From assembly GCA_964196155.1 (NCBI GenBank), contig CAXMRP010000045.1, positions 1-64,000 of the forward strand: a stretch of DNA of 64,000 nt. The letters run 5' to 3'. The notes beneath the pieces were generated by a model that worked only from the letters and a program-made list of their open reading frames with translations, was not told the origin of the DNA and did no database searches. Positions 27,869-36,613 of this stretch are shown piece by piece. Position 1 is the first letter of the stretch; the number at the start of each line of letters is the position of its first letter. Both the position numbers and the translations under genes were made by a program. The stretch comes from CAXMRP01 sp964196155. GTDB lineage: Bacteria; Pseudomonadota; Alphaproteobacteria; Rhizobiales; Afifellaceae.

Positions 27869-29077
27869 ATGTCAGGGGATTCAAACCCGATAATGTCTGA
27901 GTTGGCCATCAATCGCGATGTCACCGTCTATCTTGATGGGAACGGATCCATGCCGCTGCTTTCCGACGCGCGGGCGGCGATGGTGGATGCGCTGTCCCAT
28001 GCCGGCAATGCCTCCTCGACCCATACGGCCGGCCGGTCGGGCCGCGCCAGGATTGATCGCGCGCGCGATCAAATTGCCGCCCTTGTTGGCGTATCGGCAC
28101 CGCAGGTAATTTTTACCAGCGGCGCGACCGAGGCGGCCGCAATGGCGCTGACCACCACCTACCGCATCAAGGGCACCGACACAGCCATTGGCCGCGTTTA
28201 TGTCGCCGCTACCGAACATGCCTGTGTGCGGGCCGGCGGCGCGTTCCCGGCGCAGCAGATCACCGTGATCCCGGTCACCAGGGCAGGGATTGTCGATTGT
28301 GAGGCGCTCGCCGCCGCATTGGCGAGGCATGATGCAAATGATGGCCCGCCGCTGGTCGCCGTCATGCTCGCCAACAACGAGACCGGCATCATCAACCCGG
28401 TCGCTCAGGTCGCAGGCATCGTCCATCAGGCCGGTGGCATCGTGTATTGCGACGCGGTTCAGGCGGCCGGCCGGCTGGACCTCGACATTGCCGCGCTGGG
28501 TGTCGATCTTCTCGCCCTGTCCGCCCATAAGCTTGGTGGGCCGCAAGGCATCGGTGCGCTGATCCTTGCCGACAATGACCTGTGCCCGGTGCCGCTGATC
28601 AGCGGTGGCGGTCAGGAAAAACGCCGCCGCGCCGGAACGGAAAATATCGCGGCGATCGCCGGCTTTGGCGTTGCCGCTTGCCTGGCCCGTGACCATATAG
28701 GGGACATGGCGCGTATTGGTGAAATGCGCGACGGTTTTGAGGCCGCAATTCTGGCGATTTCGCCGGATGCGCAAATTGTCGGTAAGACTGTCGAACGGCT
28801 GGCCAATACCAGCATGATTGTTGCGCCCGGGCAGGTCGCCGAAACCGTGGTTATCGCCTTCGATCTGGAAGGCATTGCCGTGTCGGCTGGTTCTGCCTGT
28901 TCGTCAGGAAAGGTATCGCAAAGCCACGTATTGGCGGCGATGGGACTGTCGCCGGAAGAGGCCCGCGCCGGCATCCGGTTCAGCCTTCATCCTGGCTCAA
29001 TCCGGGATGATATTGATCGCACGCTTGCCGTTTGGCAAAAAATATGCCGAAAGAGTGCGGACAAACACGCCGCGTGA
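27869..29077 (+). CDS. NifS/IscS-type cysteine desulfurase
   Basis: 402-residue PLP enzyme that removes sulfur from cysteine for Fe-S assembly. It has the PLP-Lys motif SAHKLGGPQG and the catalytic Cys loop GSACSSGKVSQSHVL, which is the long class-I (IscS/NifS) loop and differs from the SufS gene later in the same operon. The operon therefore encodes two desulfurases, as is common in rhizobia. The start may be ATG 27869 or ATG 27893 (MSELAINRDVTVYLDGN); the second fits the family alignment better, but neither has a strong ribosome site. It is the first gene of the suf operon, and sufB follows after 101 bp. Confidence 0.92.
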   Translation: MSGDSNPIMSELAINRDVTVYLDGNGSMPLLSDARAAMVDALSHAGNASSTHTAGRSGRARIDRARDQIAALVGVSAPQVIFTSGATEAAAMALTTTYRIKGTDTAIGRVYVAATEHACVRAGGAFPAQQITVIPVTRAGIVDCEALAAALARHDANDGPPLVAVMLANNETGIINPVAQVAGIVHQAGGIVYCDAVQAAGRLDLDIAALGVDLLALSAHKLGGPQGIGALILADNDLCPVPLISGGGQEKRRRAGTENIAAIAGFGVAACLARDHIGDMARIGEMRDGFEAAILAISPDAQIVGKTVERLANTSMIVAPGQVAETVVIAFDLEGIAVSAGSACSSGKVSQSHVLAAMGLSPEEARAGIRFSLHPGSIRDDIDRTLAVWQKICRKSADKHAA

Positions 29078-29178
29078 GGAATTATAGAGCGGGCAACCGG
29101 CCAACGACCGGCCAGTGCGACCCGCAGATGAAGTGACAGAACCAACCGGCAGGCCTTGAACCTGCTAAGGAGGGTAAG

Positions 29179-30708
29179 ATGCCCGCAGTTCGCGAGACCG
29201 TCGAACAGGTCAAGGCGATTGACGTCGACAAGTACAAGTACGGATTTGAAACTGACATCGAATCCGAAAAGCCCCCCAAGGGCCTGAGCGAAGACATTGT
29301 CCGTTATATCTCTGCCCGAAAGAACGAGCCGGAATGGATGACGCAATGGCGTCTTGACGCCTATCGCCGCTGGTTGACCATGACCGAGCCGACCTGGGCG
29401 CGGGTCGATTATCCCAAGATCGATTTTCAGGATCTGTATTACTACGCCGCGCCCAAATCCATGAGCGGTCCGGACAGTCTTGACGAGGTCGATCCGGAAA
29501 TCCTCGCGACCTATGAAAAACTCGGTATCCCGCTGAAAGAACAGGAAATTCTGGCCGGCGTGCGCAAGCAGGGCGAGCCAAGTTCGCTTGACGCGGATGG
29601 CAATGAGGCGACCGCGCAAAACGGCGTGCCGCGGGTCGCCGTCGATGCGATATTCGACAGCGTGTCGGTAATCACCACTTTCAAGGAAGAGTTGAAAAAG
29701 GCCGGCGTCTTGTTCATGCCGATCTCCGAGGCGTTGCAGGAATATCCCGAACTGGTGCGCAAATATCTCGGCTCCGTGGTGCCGGTGACCGACAATTTCT
29801 ACGCCACGCTCAATGCCGCGGTGTTCTCCGACGGCTCCTTCGTTTATGTGCCGAAAGGCGTGCGCTGCCCGATGGAATTGTCGACCTATTTCCGCATGAA
29901 CGAGCGCAATACCGGCCAGTTTGAGCGCACCCTGATCATCGTCGACGAGGGGGCATACGTGTCCTATCTGGAAGGCTGCACCGCGCCGATGCGCGATGAG
30001 AATCAGCTGCACGCCGCCGTTGTTGAACTGGTGGCGCTGGAAGGGGCACAGATCAAATACTCCACCGTCCAGAACTGGTATCCGGGCGACGCCGAGGGCA
30101 GGGGCGGGGTCTATAATTTCGTCACCAAGCGCGGCGATTGCCGGGGCGACAATTCGCGCATTTCGTGGACTCAGGTCGAGACCGGTTCGGCGATCACCTG
30201 GAAATATCCCTCCTGCATCCTGCGCGGCGACAATTCCGAAGGCGAATTTTATTCCATCGCCATTTCCAATGGCCGCCAGCAGGTGGATTCCGGCACCAAG
30301 ATGATCCATCTCGGCAAGAACACAAAAAGCCGCATCATCTCCAAGGGCATATCGGCCGGTCGTTCCAACAACACCTATCGCGGGCTGGTCTCGGCCAACC
30401 GCAAGGCATCCGGCGCGCGCAATTTCACCCAGTGCGATTCGCTGCTGATCGGCAACGAATGCGGCGCTCACACGGTGCCATATATCGAGTCCAAAAACGC
30501 CAGTGCCGTCTTCGAACACGAGGCGACGACGTCGAAGATTTCCGACGATCAACTTTTCTACTGCCTCCAGCGCGGCATGAACGAGGAAGAGGCGATTGCA
30601 CTGATCGTCAACGGCTTTGCCCGCGAGGTGATCCAGAAACTGCCGATGGAATTCATGGCCGAAACCCAGCGGCTGATCGGCATTTCGCTGGAAGGGAGCG
30701 TGGGGTGA
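29179..30708 (+). CDS. sufB: Fe-S cluster assembly scaffold SufB
   Basis: 509 residues, full family length. With SufC and SufD it forms the SufBC2D scaffold where Fe-S clusters are built. The protein shows the SufB/SufD beta-helix core (VSYLEGCTAPMRDENQ, GRGGVYNFVTKRG, GDCRGDNSRISWTQVETGS) and the conserved C-terminal FYCLQRGMNEEEA. ATG 29179 follows a near-perfect AAGGAGGGTAAG. The stop codon overlaps an ATG (TGATG at 30706-30710) of a tiny frame before sufC. Confidence 0.97.
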   Translation: MPAVRETVEQVKAIDVDKYKYGFETDIESEKPPKGLSEDIVRYISARKNEPEWMTQWRLDAYRRWLTMTEPTWARVDYPKIDFQDLYYYAAPKSMSGPDSLDEVDPEILATYEKLGIPLKEQEILAGVRKQGEPSSLDADGNEATAQNGVPRVAVDAIFDSVSVITTFKEELKKAGVLFMPISEALQEYPELVRKYLGSVVPVTDNFYATLNAAVFSDGSFVYVPKGVRCPMELSTYFRMNERNTGQFERTLIIVDEGAYVSYLEGCTAPMRDENQLHAAVVELVALEGAQIKYSTVQNWYPGDAEGRGGVYNFVTKRGDCRGDNSRISWTQVETGSAITWKYPSCILRGDNSEGEFYSIAISNGRQQVDSGTKMIHLGKNTKSRIISKGISAGRSNNTYRGLVSANRKASGARNFTQCDSLLIGNECGAHTVPYIESKNASAVFEHEATTSKISDDQLFYCLQRGMNEEEAIALIVNGFAREVIQKLPMEFMAETQRLIGISLEGSVG

Positions 30709-30773
30709 TGAGCGCGAAGACCAAATCGGACGGTACCGGTATCCAATGCGCCGACCGCTCGCGAGCACAATAA
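30708..30773 (+). CDS. Tiny 21-residue frame between sufB and sufC (doubtful)
   Basis: ATG at 30708 overlaps the sufB stop as TGATG, a layout typical of translational coupling. The frame runs 21 codons (MSAKTKSDGTGIQCADRSRAQ in two pieces) to a TAA just before the sufC region. The GGGAGCG in the sufB end could serve as ribosome site. There is no similarity to any family I know. It may be a coupling leader peptide that hands ribosomes to sufC, or chance. Confidence 0.2.
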   Translation: MSAKTKSDGTGIQCADRSRAQ

Positions 30774-30810
30774 TATGGCCTCTGACCGGCCTAATTTTGA
30801 AAGTATAACG

Positions 30811-31563
30811 ATGCTTGAAATCAATAATCTCCACGCCCGTGTCGCCGACGAGGATACCGAAATCCTGCGCGGCATTGATCTGACCGTCAACGCTGGCGAA
30901 GTGCACGCTATCATGGGCCCGAACGGCTCGGGAAAATCGACCCTGTCCTATGTACTGGCCGGCAAGGATGACTATGAGATCACCGGCTCGGTGACCCACA
31001 AGGGCAAGGATCTGCTGGCCATGGCGCCGGATGAGCGCGCTGCCGCCGGCCTGTTTCTGGCGTTTCAGTATCCGATGGAAATCCCCGGTGTCGGCACGAT
31101 GACATTCCTCAAGACCGCGCTCAATGCCCAGCGCCGGGCGCGTGGCGAAGACGAACTGATGACGCCTGATTTCATGCGTTTGCTGCGTTCGGCCGCCGCC
31201 GATCTGGAAATATCCATGGATATGCTGAAGCGGCCGCTCAATGTCGGCTTTTCCGGCGGCGAGAAGAAGCGCAACGAAATATTGCAAATGGCGTTGCTGG
31301 AACCGTCGCTGTGCATCATGGACGAGACCGATTCCGGCCTCGATATCGATGCGCTGAAGGTCGTCGCTGACGGGGTCAATGCCCTTCGTGCGCCCGACCG
31401 GTCATTTGTGGTCATCACCCATTATCAGCGTCTGTTGAACCACATCGTGCCGGACTTTGTGCATGTGCTTTCGAAGGGAAGAATTGTGAAATCCGGCGGC
31501 AAGGAACTGGCGCTTGAACTGGAAGAAAAAGGCTATGCCGACCTGATCGCGGAGGCCGCCTGA
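30811..31563 (+). CDS. sufC: Fe-S cluster assembly ATPase SufC
   Basis: 250-residue ABC-type ATPase that powers the SufBCD scaffold in the cytoplasm. The Walker A is GPNGSGKST, the Q-loop lies in LAFQYPMEIPG, the signature is FSGGEKKRNE and the Walker B leads into IMDETDSGLDID, with the H-switch in VITHYQR. ATG 30811 (MLEINNLHA) matches the family start. The frame opens at 30775 with 12 extra residues, which is less likely. SufD follows one base after the stop. Confidence 0.96.
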   Translation: MLEINNLHARVADEDTEILRGIDLTVNAGEVHAIMGPNGSGKSTLSYVLAGKDDYEITGSVTHKGKDLLAMAPDERAAAGLFLAFQYPMEIPGVGTMTFLKTALNAQRRARGEDELMTPDFMRLLRSAAADLEISMDMLKRPLNVGFSGGEKKRNEILQMALLEPSLCIMDETDSGLDIDALKVVADGVNALRAPDRSFVVITHYQRLLNHIVPDFVHVLSKGRIVKSGGKELALELEEKGYADLIAEAA

Positions 31564-31564
31564 C

Positions 31565-32893
31565 ATGGCTGCTTCAGCCGCACTGGCGGCCAGTAACAAG
31601 GGTCAGACCGATCGCATCCTGACGCCGGCGGAAAAATCTGTGCTGGCGCGGATTGCCGAATTGCCGGACGGGCAGGTGGGGCGCGATAATGTCGTGTCGC
31701 TTATCCGCGACGACGGCTTGCCGCACCGGCGCATTGAGGCGTGGAAATATACCGACCTGCGGACCGTGCTCGGCGAAGTGCCGGCCCTTGCCGTGCGCCC
31801 CGAGGATGAAGACGCCACCAAAGCAGCGATATCCTACAACCGGTTCACTGATGCCGTGCGGTTGCCGATCTTCAACGGCCAACATTTTCCAGCGCTGGCC
31901 GACGATCTGCCTGAAGGCGTATCTGTCAGCGAATATGCAGTCGCTGACGGCAACGCCACTGCCACGGATGCGCCCACCACGACCGACGCCATTGCCCTGT
32001 TCGATCAGGCATTCGGCGGCACCGGGCTCTCCATCGATGTTGCCCCGAACGCGACAATTGCCAAGCCCATCGGCTTCGCCAATGTGATCGTCGGCGACGT
32101 GCCGGTTCTGGCTGCGACCCGCCATGCTGTTACGATCGGCAACAACGCCACGGCGACCTTCATTGATCGCCATGTCGGCCCGGCTGACCTGGCCTATATG
32201 ACCAACGGATTGACCGATCTGACCCTTGGCGCGGGCGCAAAAGTCCACTGGGTCATCGTGCAGGAGGAGGGCAATGCTGCCCGCCATCTCAGCCAGCTGA
32301 ATATTACGCTGGCCGCCAACGCCAATCTGAACATTTCCGTGCTCAACGCCGGCGGCGCGCTGGTGCGCCGTGAAATCCACATCGATGTCGCCGGAGCCGG
32401 CTCCAATTTGACCATATCCGGCGTCAATCTGATCGGTGGCGACGCTCATATCGACGTCACGACGACGCTCAACCATTTCGAGCCTGACACCACCGCCAGC
32501 GAAATCTTCCGCAATGTGGTGAGCGACAAGGGCACCGGCGTATTTCAGGGCCGCATCAATGTGGCGGCCAAGGCGCAAAAGACCGACGCCCAGATGGCCT
32601 GCAACACGTTGCTCTTGTCTGAAGCAGCGAGCTTTTCCGCCAAGCCCGAACTTGAGATTTTCGCCGATGATGTGGTTTGCGGCCACGGTGCAACCTGCGG
32701 CCAGATCGACGAAGACATGTTATTCTTCCTGCGCTCGCGCGGTATCCCGCTAAAACAGGCCGAACAGATGATGGTCATGGCGTTTTTGTCCGAAGTGATA
32801 GGCCGGGTCGATGATGATCCGATCCGGAACGCCCTTGATGCGCGCATCCGGGACTGGATCGGCCTGCCACCGGAGGTCAGCGTCAATGAATAA
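31565..32893 (+). CDS. sufD: Fe-S cluster assembly protein SufD
   Basis: 442 residues. SufB paralogue and partner in the scaffold complex, needed for iron acquisition. It has the N-terminal helical region with RRIEAWKYTDLR, the beta-helix core, and the C-terminal CGHGATCGQIDEDMLFFLRSRG with the conserved His of the SufB-SufD interface, then MVMAFLSEVI. It starts one base after sufC and overlaps sufS by 8 bases, so expression is tightly coupled. Confidence 0.95.
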   Translation: MAASAALAASNKGQTDRILTPAEKSVLARIAELPDGQVGRDNVVSLIRDDGLPHRRIEAWKYTDLRTVLGEVPALAVRPEDEDATKAAISYNRFTDAVRLPIFNGQHFPALADDLPEGVSVSEYAVADGNATATDAPTTTDAIALFDQAFGGTGLSIDVAPNATIAKPIGFANVIVGDVPVLAATRHAVTIGNNATATFIDRHVGPADLAYMTNGLTDLTLGAGAKVHWVIVQEEGNAARHLSQLNITLAANANLNISVLNAGGALVRREIHIDVAGAGSNLTISGVNLIGGDAHIDVTTTLNHFEPDTTASEIFRNVVSDKGTGVFQGRINVAAKAQKTDAQMACNTLLLSEAASFSAKPELEIFADDVVCGHGATCGQIDEDMLFFLRSRGIPLKQAEQMMVMAFLSEVIGRVDDDPIRNALDARIRDWIGLPPEVSVNE

Positions 32894-34142
32894 GCCCGTC
32901 GCTGCCCAGACTGCCCCTGTCTCCGCCTATGATGTGGAGGCCATCCGCGCCGATTTCCCGATACTGGCGCGTGAAGTTTACGGCAAGCCGTTGGTCTATC
33001 TGGACAATGGCGCGTCGGCGCAAAAACCCCAGTCTGTCATCGACACGATCTCTCATGCCTATTCAAATGAATATGCCAACGTCCATCGCGGCCTGCACTT
33101 CCTGTCCAACGCCGCTACTGATGCCTATGAAAAGGCCCGCGAGATTGTCCGGGGCTTCCTGAACGCGCCGTCCGTCGACGAGATCATCTTCACCAGCTCC
33201 ACCACCGAAGCAATCAATCTGGTCGCCGCCTCATACGGCGGCATGATGCTGGGCGAGGGCGACGAGATCGTGCTCTCTATCATGGAGCACCACTCCAACA
33301 TCGTACCCTGGCATTATCACCGCGCCCGCTCCGGCGCCAAACTGGTCTGGGTCGATGTCGCCGACGATGGATCGTTCGATCTGGAAGCCTTCGAGGCGGC
33401 GCTCACCGAGCGCACCAAAATCGTCGCCATCACCCACTTGTCCAATGTGCTGGGTACGGTTGTACCCATCAAGGAAGTCTGCCGCATCGCCCATGCGCGC
33501 GGCATCAAGGTGTTGGTCGATGGCAGCCAGGCGGCGGTCCATATGCAAGTCGATGTGCAGGCGCTGGACTGTGATTTCTACGTCTTCACCGGCCACAAAA
33601 CCTATGGCCCGTCCGGCATAGGCGTGCTGTGGGCACGTTCTGAACTGCTTGATGCCATGCCGCCCTACATGGGCGGCGGCGAAATGATCCTCGATGTCAC
33701 CAAAGACGACGTGACCTACAACGATCCGCCCCACCGGTTCGAGGCCGGCACGCCGCCGATTGTTCAGGCCATCGGTCTGGGCGCGGCGCTCACCTATATG
33801 GACGGCATCGGCCGCGACGCCATTGCCGCCCACGAGGCCGGTCTGGCGGCCTATGCCCATGAGCGGCTGTCGGCGCTGAACTCGGTGCGCATTTTCGGCA
33901 CTGCGCCGGGCAAGGGAGCCATTGTGTCATTCGAGATGGACGGCCTGCACGCCCATGATATCTCAATGATTATTGACCGCGAAGGCGTGGCCGTGCGCGC
34001 CGGAACCCACTGTGCCCAGCCGCTGCTTTCCCGCTTCGGCGTGACATCCACCTGCCGCGCTTCCTTCGGGCTGTACAACACCCGCGCCGAGGTCGATGCT
34101 CTTGCCAACGCGCTTGTGAAAGCCCACTCTTTCCTCACATGA
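32886..34142 (+). CDS. sufS: SufS-type cysteine desulfurase
   Basis: 418-residue group II cysteine desulfurase. It has the PLP-Lys in FTGHKTYGPSGIGVLW and the catalytic Cys in AGTHCAQPLLSRFG with the short class-II loop. It opens AIRADFPILAREVYGKPLVYLDNGA, diagnostic of SufS/CsdA. ATG 32886 overlaps the sufD end by 8 bases and has GGAGGT 8 bases upstream; the longer frame from 32811 is inside sufD and is rejected. It supplies sulfur to SufBCD. No SufE gene is in this operon, so a partner would be elsewhere. Confidence 0.96.
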   Translation: MNKPVAAQTAPVSAYDVEAIRADFPILAREVYGKPLVYLDNGASAQKPQSVIDTISHAYSNEYANVHRGLHFLSNAATDAYEKAREIVRGFLNAPSVDEIIFTSSTTEAINLVAASYGGMMLGEGDEIVLSIMEHHSNIVPWHYHRARSGAKLVWVDVADDGSFDLEAFEAALTERTKIVAITHLSNVLGTVVPIKEVCRIAHARGIKVLVDGSQAAVHMQVDVQALDCDFYVFTGHKTYGPSGIGVLWARSELLDAMPPYMGGGEMILDVTKDDVTYNDPPHRFEAGTPPIVQAIGLGAALTYMDGIGRDAIAAHEAGLAAYAHERLSALNSVRIFGTAPGKGAIVSFEMDGLHAHDISMIIDREGVAVRAGTHCAQPLLSRFGVTSTCRASFGLYNTRAEVDALANALVKAHSFLT

Positions 34143-34149
34143 GGTGACC

Positions 34150-34623
34150 ATGACCGATACCGCAACAATCGATGAGAGCACCGGCGCTGCCAAGGCGCCT
34201 GATACTGCCTCGCAAGAGCCCGAAAAGGCCGCGCAGGCGCCAGAAATCATCGCCGATGCGCCCATAGATGGCCCCAACAGTGCCGCCGTGACCGGTTCGA
34301 CCATTCCGGCCGAAGAGCTGGAGCGGTTGACCGGTGACATCATTGCGGCTCTCAAATCCGTCTACGACCCGGAAATTCCGGCCGATATTTATGAAATTGG
34401 CCTGATCTACAAGGTCGATATCGATGACAACAGAGATGTCACAATCGACATGACCCTGACCGCGCCGGGCTGCCCGGTGGCCGGCGAAATGCCGATCTGG
34501 GTCGAAAATGCCGTGGCCTCGGTGCCCGGTGTGGCCAGCGCCACCGCCATGATGGTGTTCGATCCGCCCTGGTCGCCGGACCGCATGTCGGACGAGGCCA
34601 AGGTTGCGATTGGCTGGTGGTAG
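34150..34623 (+). CDS. sufT: SUF-system DUF59 (MIP18-family) protein SufT
   Basis: 157 residues. After an Ala/Pro/Glu-rich N-terminal extension of about 50 residues comes the DUF59 domain (IIAALKSVYDPEIPADIYEIG, TMTLTAPGCPVAGEMP with the conserved Cys, and VFDPPWSPDRMSDEAK). Family members help mature Fe-S proteins. ATG 34150 has GAGG five bases upstream and is preferred over GTG 34144. It follows sufS by 7 bases. Confidence 0.93.
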   Translation: MTDTATIDESTGAAKAPDTASQEPEKAAQAPEIIADAPIDGPNSAAVTGSTIPAEELERLTGDIIAALKSVYDPEIPADIYEIGLIYKVDIDDNRDVTIDMTLTAPGCPVAGEMPIWVENAVASVPGVASATAMMVFDPPWSPDRMSDEAKVAIGWW

Positions 34624-34720
34624 GAAATCCCTGTTAGACTGCCGGTGATATCCTGTTTGCACACGGTGATTGATGTCGGCACAATCATGCCCCACATAAG
34701 GGCAAAGGAGACCCGGTAGC

Positions 34721-35110
34721 ATGGCTTTACCCGGATTTCAGGTTCTGACACTGACCGACTCGGCAGCCGAGCGGGTGCGCGAAATTGTCACCAATGCCGG
34801 CGATGGGGCCGCAGGTGTGCGTGTCGGCATCAGCAAGGGAGGCTGTGCCGGCATGGAGTATACGATTGATCTGGTGACCGATCCCAACCCGTCCGACGAC
34901 AAGGTCGAGGCAGGCGACAATACCAGCGTGTTTGTTGATCCCGCCGCCACCTTGTTCCTGCTTGGTACCAGCATGGATTATGAGGTGACCCAGCTGCGCA
35001 CCGGCTTCGTGTTCAACAATCCTAACCAGACCAGCGCCTGTGGCTGCGGCGAATCGGTGGAGCTGAAGGCGGCCGACCTGACCAAATTGAACCGCGAGAC
35101 CGTCAATTAG
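34721..35110 (+). CDS. sufA: A-type Fe-S carrier (HesB/IscA/SufA family)
   Basis: 129 residues. It carries Fe-S clusters from the scaffold to target enzymes. The three cluster Cys are present: one in ISKGGCAGMEY and two in SACGCGES. ATG 34721 has AAAGGAG upstream. It ends the suf operon. Its TAG stop (35108-35110) lies inside the left end of a mosaic repeat, so the repeat insertion may define the present C-terminus. Confidence 0.95.
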   Translation: MALPGFQVLTLTDSAAERVREIVTNAGDGAAGVRVGISKGGCAGMEYTIDLVTDPNPSDDKVEAGDNTSVFVDPAATLFLLGTSMDYEVTQLRTGFVFNNPNQTSACGCGESVELKAADLTKLNRETVN

Positions 35111-35212
35111 AGCGCATTCCGAAAAGTGGGAACCGGTTTTCGGATTAAATGCGCGTAAAAACAAAAGACTAGTGCTTATTGAGTGGTTCGATAATCACGA
35201 AATATGTTCTAG
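35108..35212 (+). repeat. Rhizobial-type intergenic mosaic repeat, full copy at end of sufA
   Basis: From TTAGAGCGCATTCCGAAAAG to AAATATGTTCTAG, about 105 bp, the closest match to 17074-17180. It begins within the sufA stop codon. It may act as mRNA 3'-end structure. Confidence 0.8.
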
Positions 35213-35261
35213 AATTGGCGGCCAGCTTCGGTAGCAGGCAAAGTCGCAGGCACCCACTCCT

Positions 35262-35633
35262 ATGGACCCTGATTATCTTCGCGATCTGTTTGAGCCGTTT
35301 GGCGATATTGATATTCGCCGCATGTTCGGCGGGCAGGGCGTCTATTTCGATGGCCTGATGTTCGCCCTGGTCGCTGATGGCGAGCTTTATCTGAAAGTCG
35401 ATGACACGTCGAAAGCGGAATTCAGCGATGCCGGCTCCGCACCGTTTACCTATACCGGAAAGGGCAAGTCGGTTGAGATGTCCTATTGGCGCCTGCCAGA
35501 AGACGCACTCGATGATCCCGATGCAATGAAGCAATGGGCGGATCTGGGCTACGCCGCCGCATTGCGCGCCAAGGTGAAAAAGTCAGCGAAAAAGCCCGCC
35601 AAAACATCTAAGAAAATCACAAAGACCCGCTAG
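35262..35633 (+). CDS. TfoX N-terminal domain protein
   Basis: 123 residues. A single TfoX_N domain (about 1-95: YLRDLFEPFGDIDIRRMFGG, VYFDGLMFALVADGELYLK, SYWRLPEDALDD) is followed by a Lys/Ala-rich basic tail. The competence regulator TfoX/Sxy has this domain, but stand-alone versions in rhizobia have no proven function. The basic tail may bind nucleic acid. It sits between the suf operon and the cassette at 35653-36637. Confidence 0.85.
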   Translation: MDPDYLRDLFEPFGDIDIRRMFGGQGVYFDGLMFALVADGELYLKVDDTSKAEFSDAGSAPFTYTGKGKSVEMSYWRLPEDALDDPDAMKQWADLGYAAALRAKVKKSAKKPAKTSKKITKTR

Positions 35634-36026
35634 GATCACCCGCCCCCGGCAATACTAGCCGACGGCTTCTTCTTCCTTGTTCATCACACTGTCATTGGCG
35701 CCATCAGTACTTGGCGGTCAGTATTGCTAGGATCGGGTCTTGCCAAGTGACCATCATCACCACAATATCGATCTCGACAAGCCGGTCATCCGGTCGATGT
35801 CGGCTTACTAAGTTTTACGCGAAAATCTATAGTCAAATTCTGTCCCACGAAGTCGCCTGCATCACAGATAAAACAGTATTGGCAACTCGTTCGTCCAAAG
35901 TTTAATCGCCACTCGCCAATTCATAATGCAAAGCAAATTTACGTACGGGCCACGCTTAAAACAATATTGGAATCTTGAAGTTTGACGATAATTCCAACCG
36001 AGCCAACCCCTTGGAGAACTTCGGCA
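35634..36026. other. 393-bp AT-richer noncoding stretch, left part of the candidate cassette
   Basis: It holds the left 30-bp direct repeat (35653-35682) and a stretch from about 35690 that is visibly richer in A and T than its neighbours. It contains an inverted pair GCAATACT (35648-35655) and AGTATTGC (35719-35726). No gene is recognised; it probably contains the promoter of the secreted-protein gene at 36027. Confidence 0.5.
35653..35682 (+). repeat. Left copy of 30-bp direct repeat (displaced helicase 3' end)
   Basis: It begins TACTAGCCGACGGC and ends CCTTGTTC. It is identical to 36608-36637 over all 30 bases and differs immediately on both sides. Confidence 0.9.
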
Positions 36027-36530
36027 ATGTGCCGACGTATTTTCATTGCGATAATTTCCATAGGATTCCTGCATACCGTCGCCAATGCAGGCGGAGCGCC
36101 TGCAGGCCTGTTTGTGGACGGTCGCTGGAGTGGGGTCATCGAAACTCTTCCAAACAGCTCGGTATTTGAGGAGTGTTCGACCAGCACCACGTTTATCGAT
36201 GGCACCACGTTTGCTCTTGCGGAACGACGCAGCGAGAACTGGTACCTGCGATTGTCAAACCCCGGTTGGCGGCTGCCACCTTCCCACCAGTTCCTCATGG
36301 TTGCGCAGGTTGATTTCTATCCCCCGCTTCGCATTGGCGCCGAAGCCAAGAGCCAGAGACTCCTGGAGATCGCGATCCTCGACCACAACACACTCTTGGG
36401 GCTCATCGAGAATGGGCACACGATCAAGCTCACTTCCGACCGCTTCAAGGAAACGTATGACCTCGAGGGCACCGCAAAGGTCATCGAGCGGGTTCGAAAC
36501 TGTGTCACCGATCAACTCGCTGCCGAGTAA
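36027..36530 (+). CDS. Small secreted protein of unknown function in the cassette
   Basis: 167 residues from ATG 36027, which has GGAG about 10 bases upstream; the frame opens at 35982 but the shorter start gives a clean signal peptide (MCRRIFIAIISIGFLHTVANA, cut after ANA). The mature part has two Cys (near ECSTST and RVRNCV) that could pair, and looks like an all-beta periplasmic protein. I do not recognise a family. It is the only gene between the 30-bp direct repeats, so it is probably cargo acquired separately from its neighbours. Confidence 0.65.
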   Translation: MCRRIFIAIISIGFLHTVANAGGAPAGLFVDGRWSGVIETLPNSSVFEECSTSTTFIDGTTFALAERRSENWYLRLSNPGWRLPPSHQFLMVAQVDFYPPLRIGAEAKSQRLLEIAILDHNTLLGLIENGHTIKLTSDRFKETYDLEGTAKVIERVRNCVTDQLAAE

Positions 36531-36613
36531 GAACCAGTTTTCGGTAAACATGTGTGCAAAAACAAAAGGCTAGAACGAATTCAGTGAATCAGATTTGTCG
36601 AAATTAGTACTAG
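36531..36613 (+). repeat. Truncated mosaic repeat abutting the helicase stop codon
   Basis: It keeps GAACCAGTTTTCGGTAAACA, TGTGCAAAAACAAAAGGCTAG and a diverged right module ending TAGTACTAG. It lacks the left AGAGCGCATTCCG end. Its final CTAG overlaps the helicase stop codon (36610-36612). Confidence 0.65.

Noticed and set aside
28987..31287. 766-codon minus-strand frame across sufB and sufC
   Set aside because: Shadow frame. The plus-strand suf genes are unmistakable.
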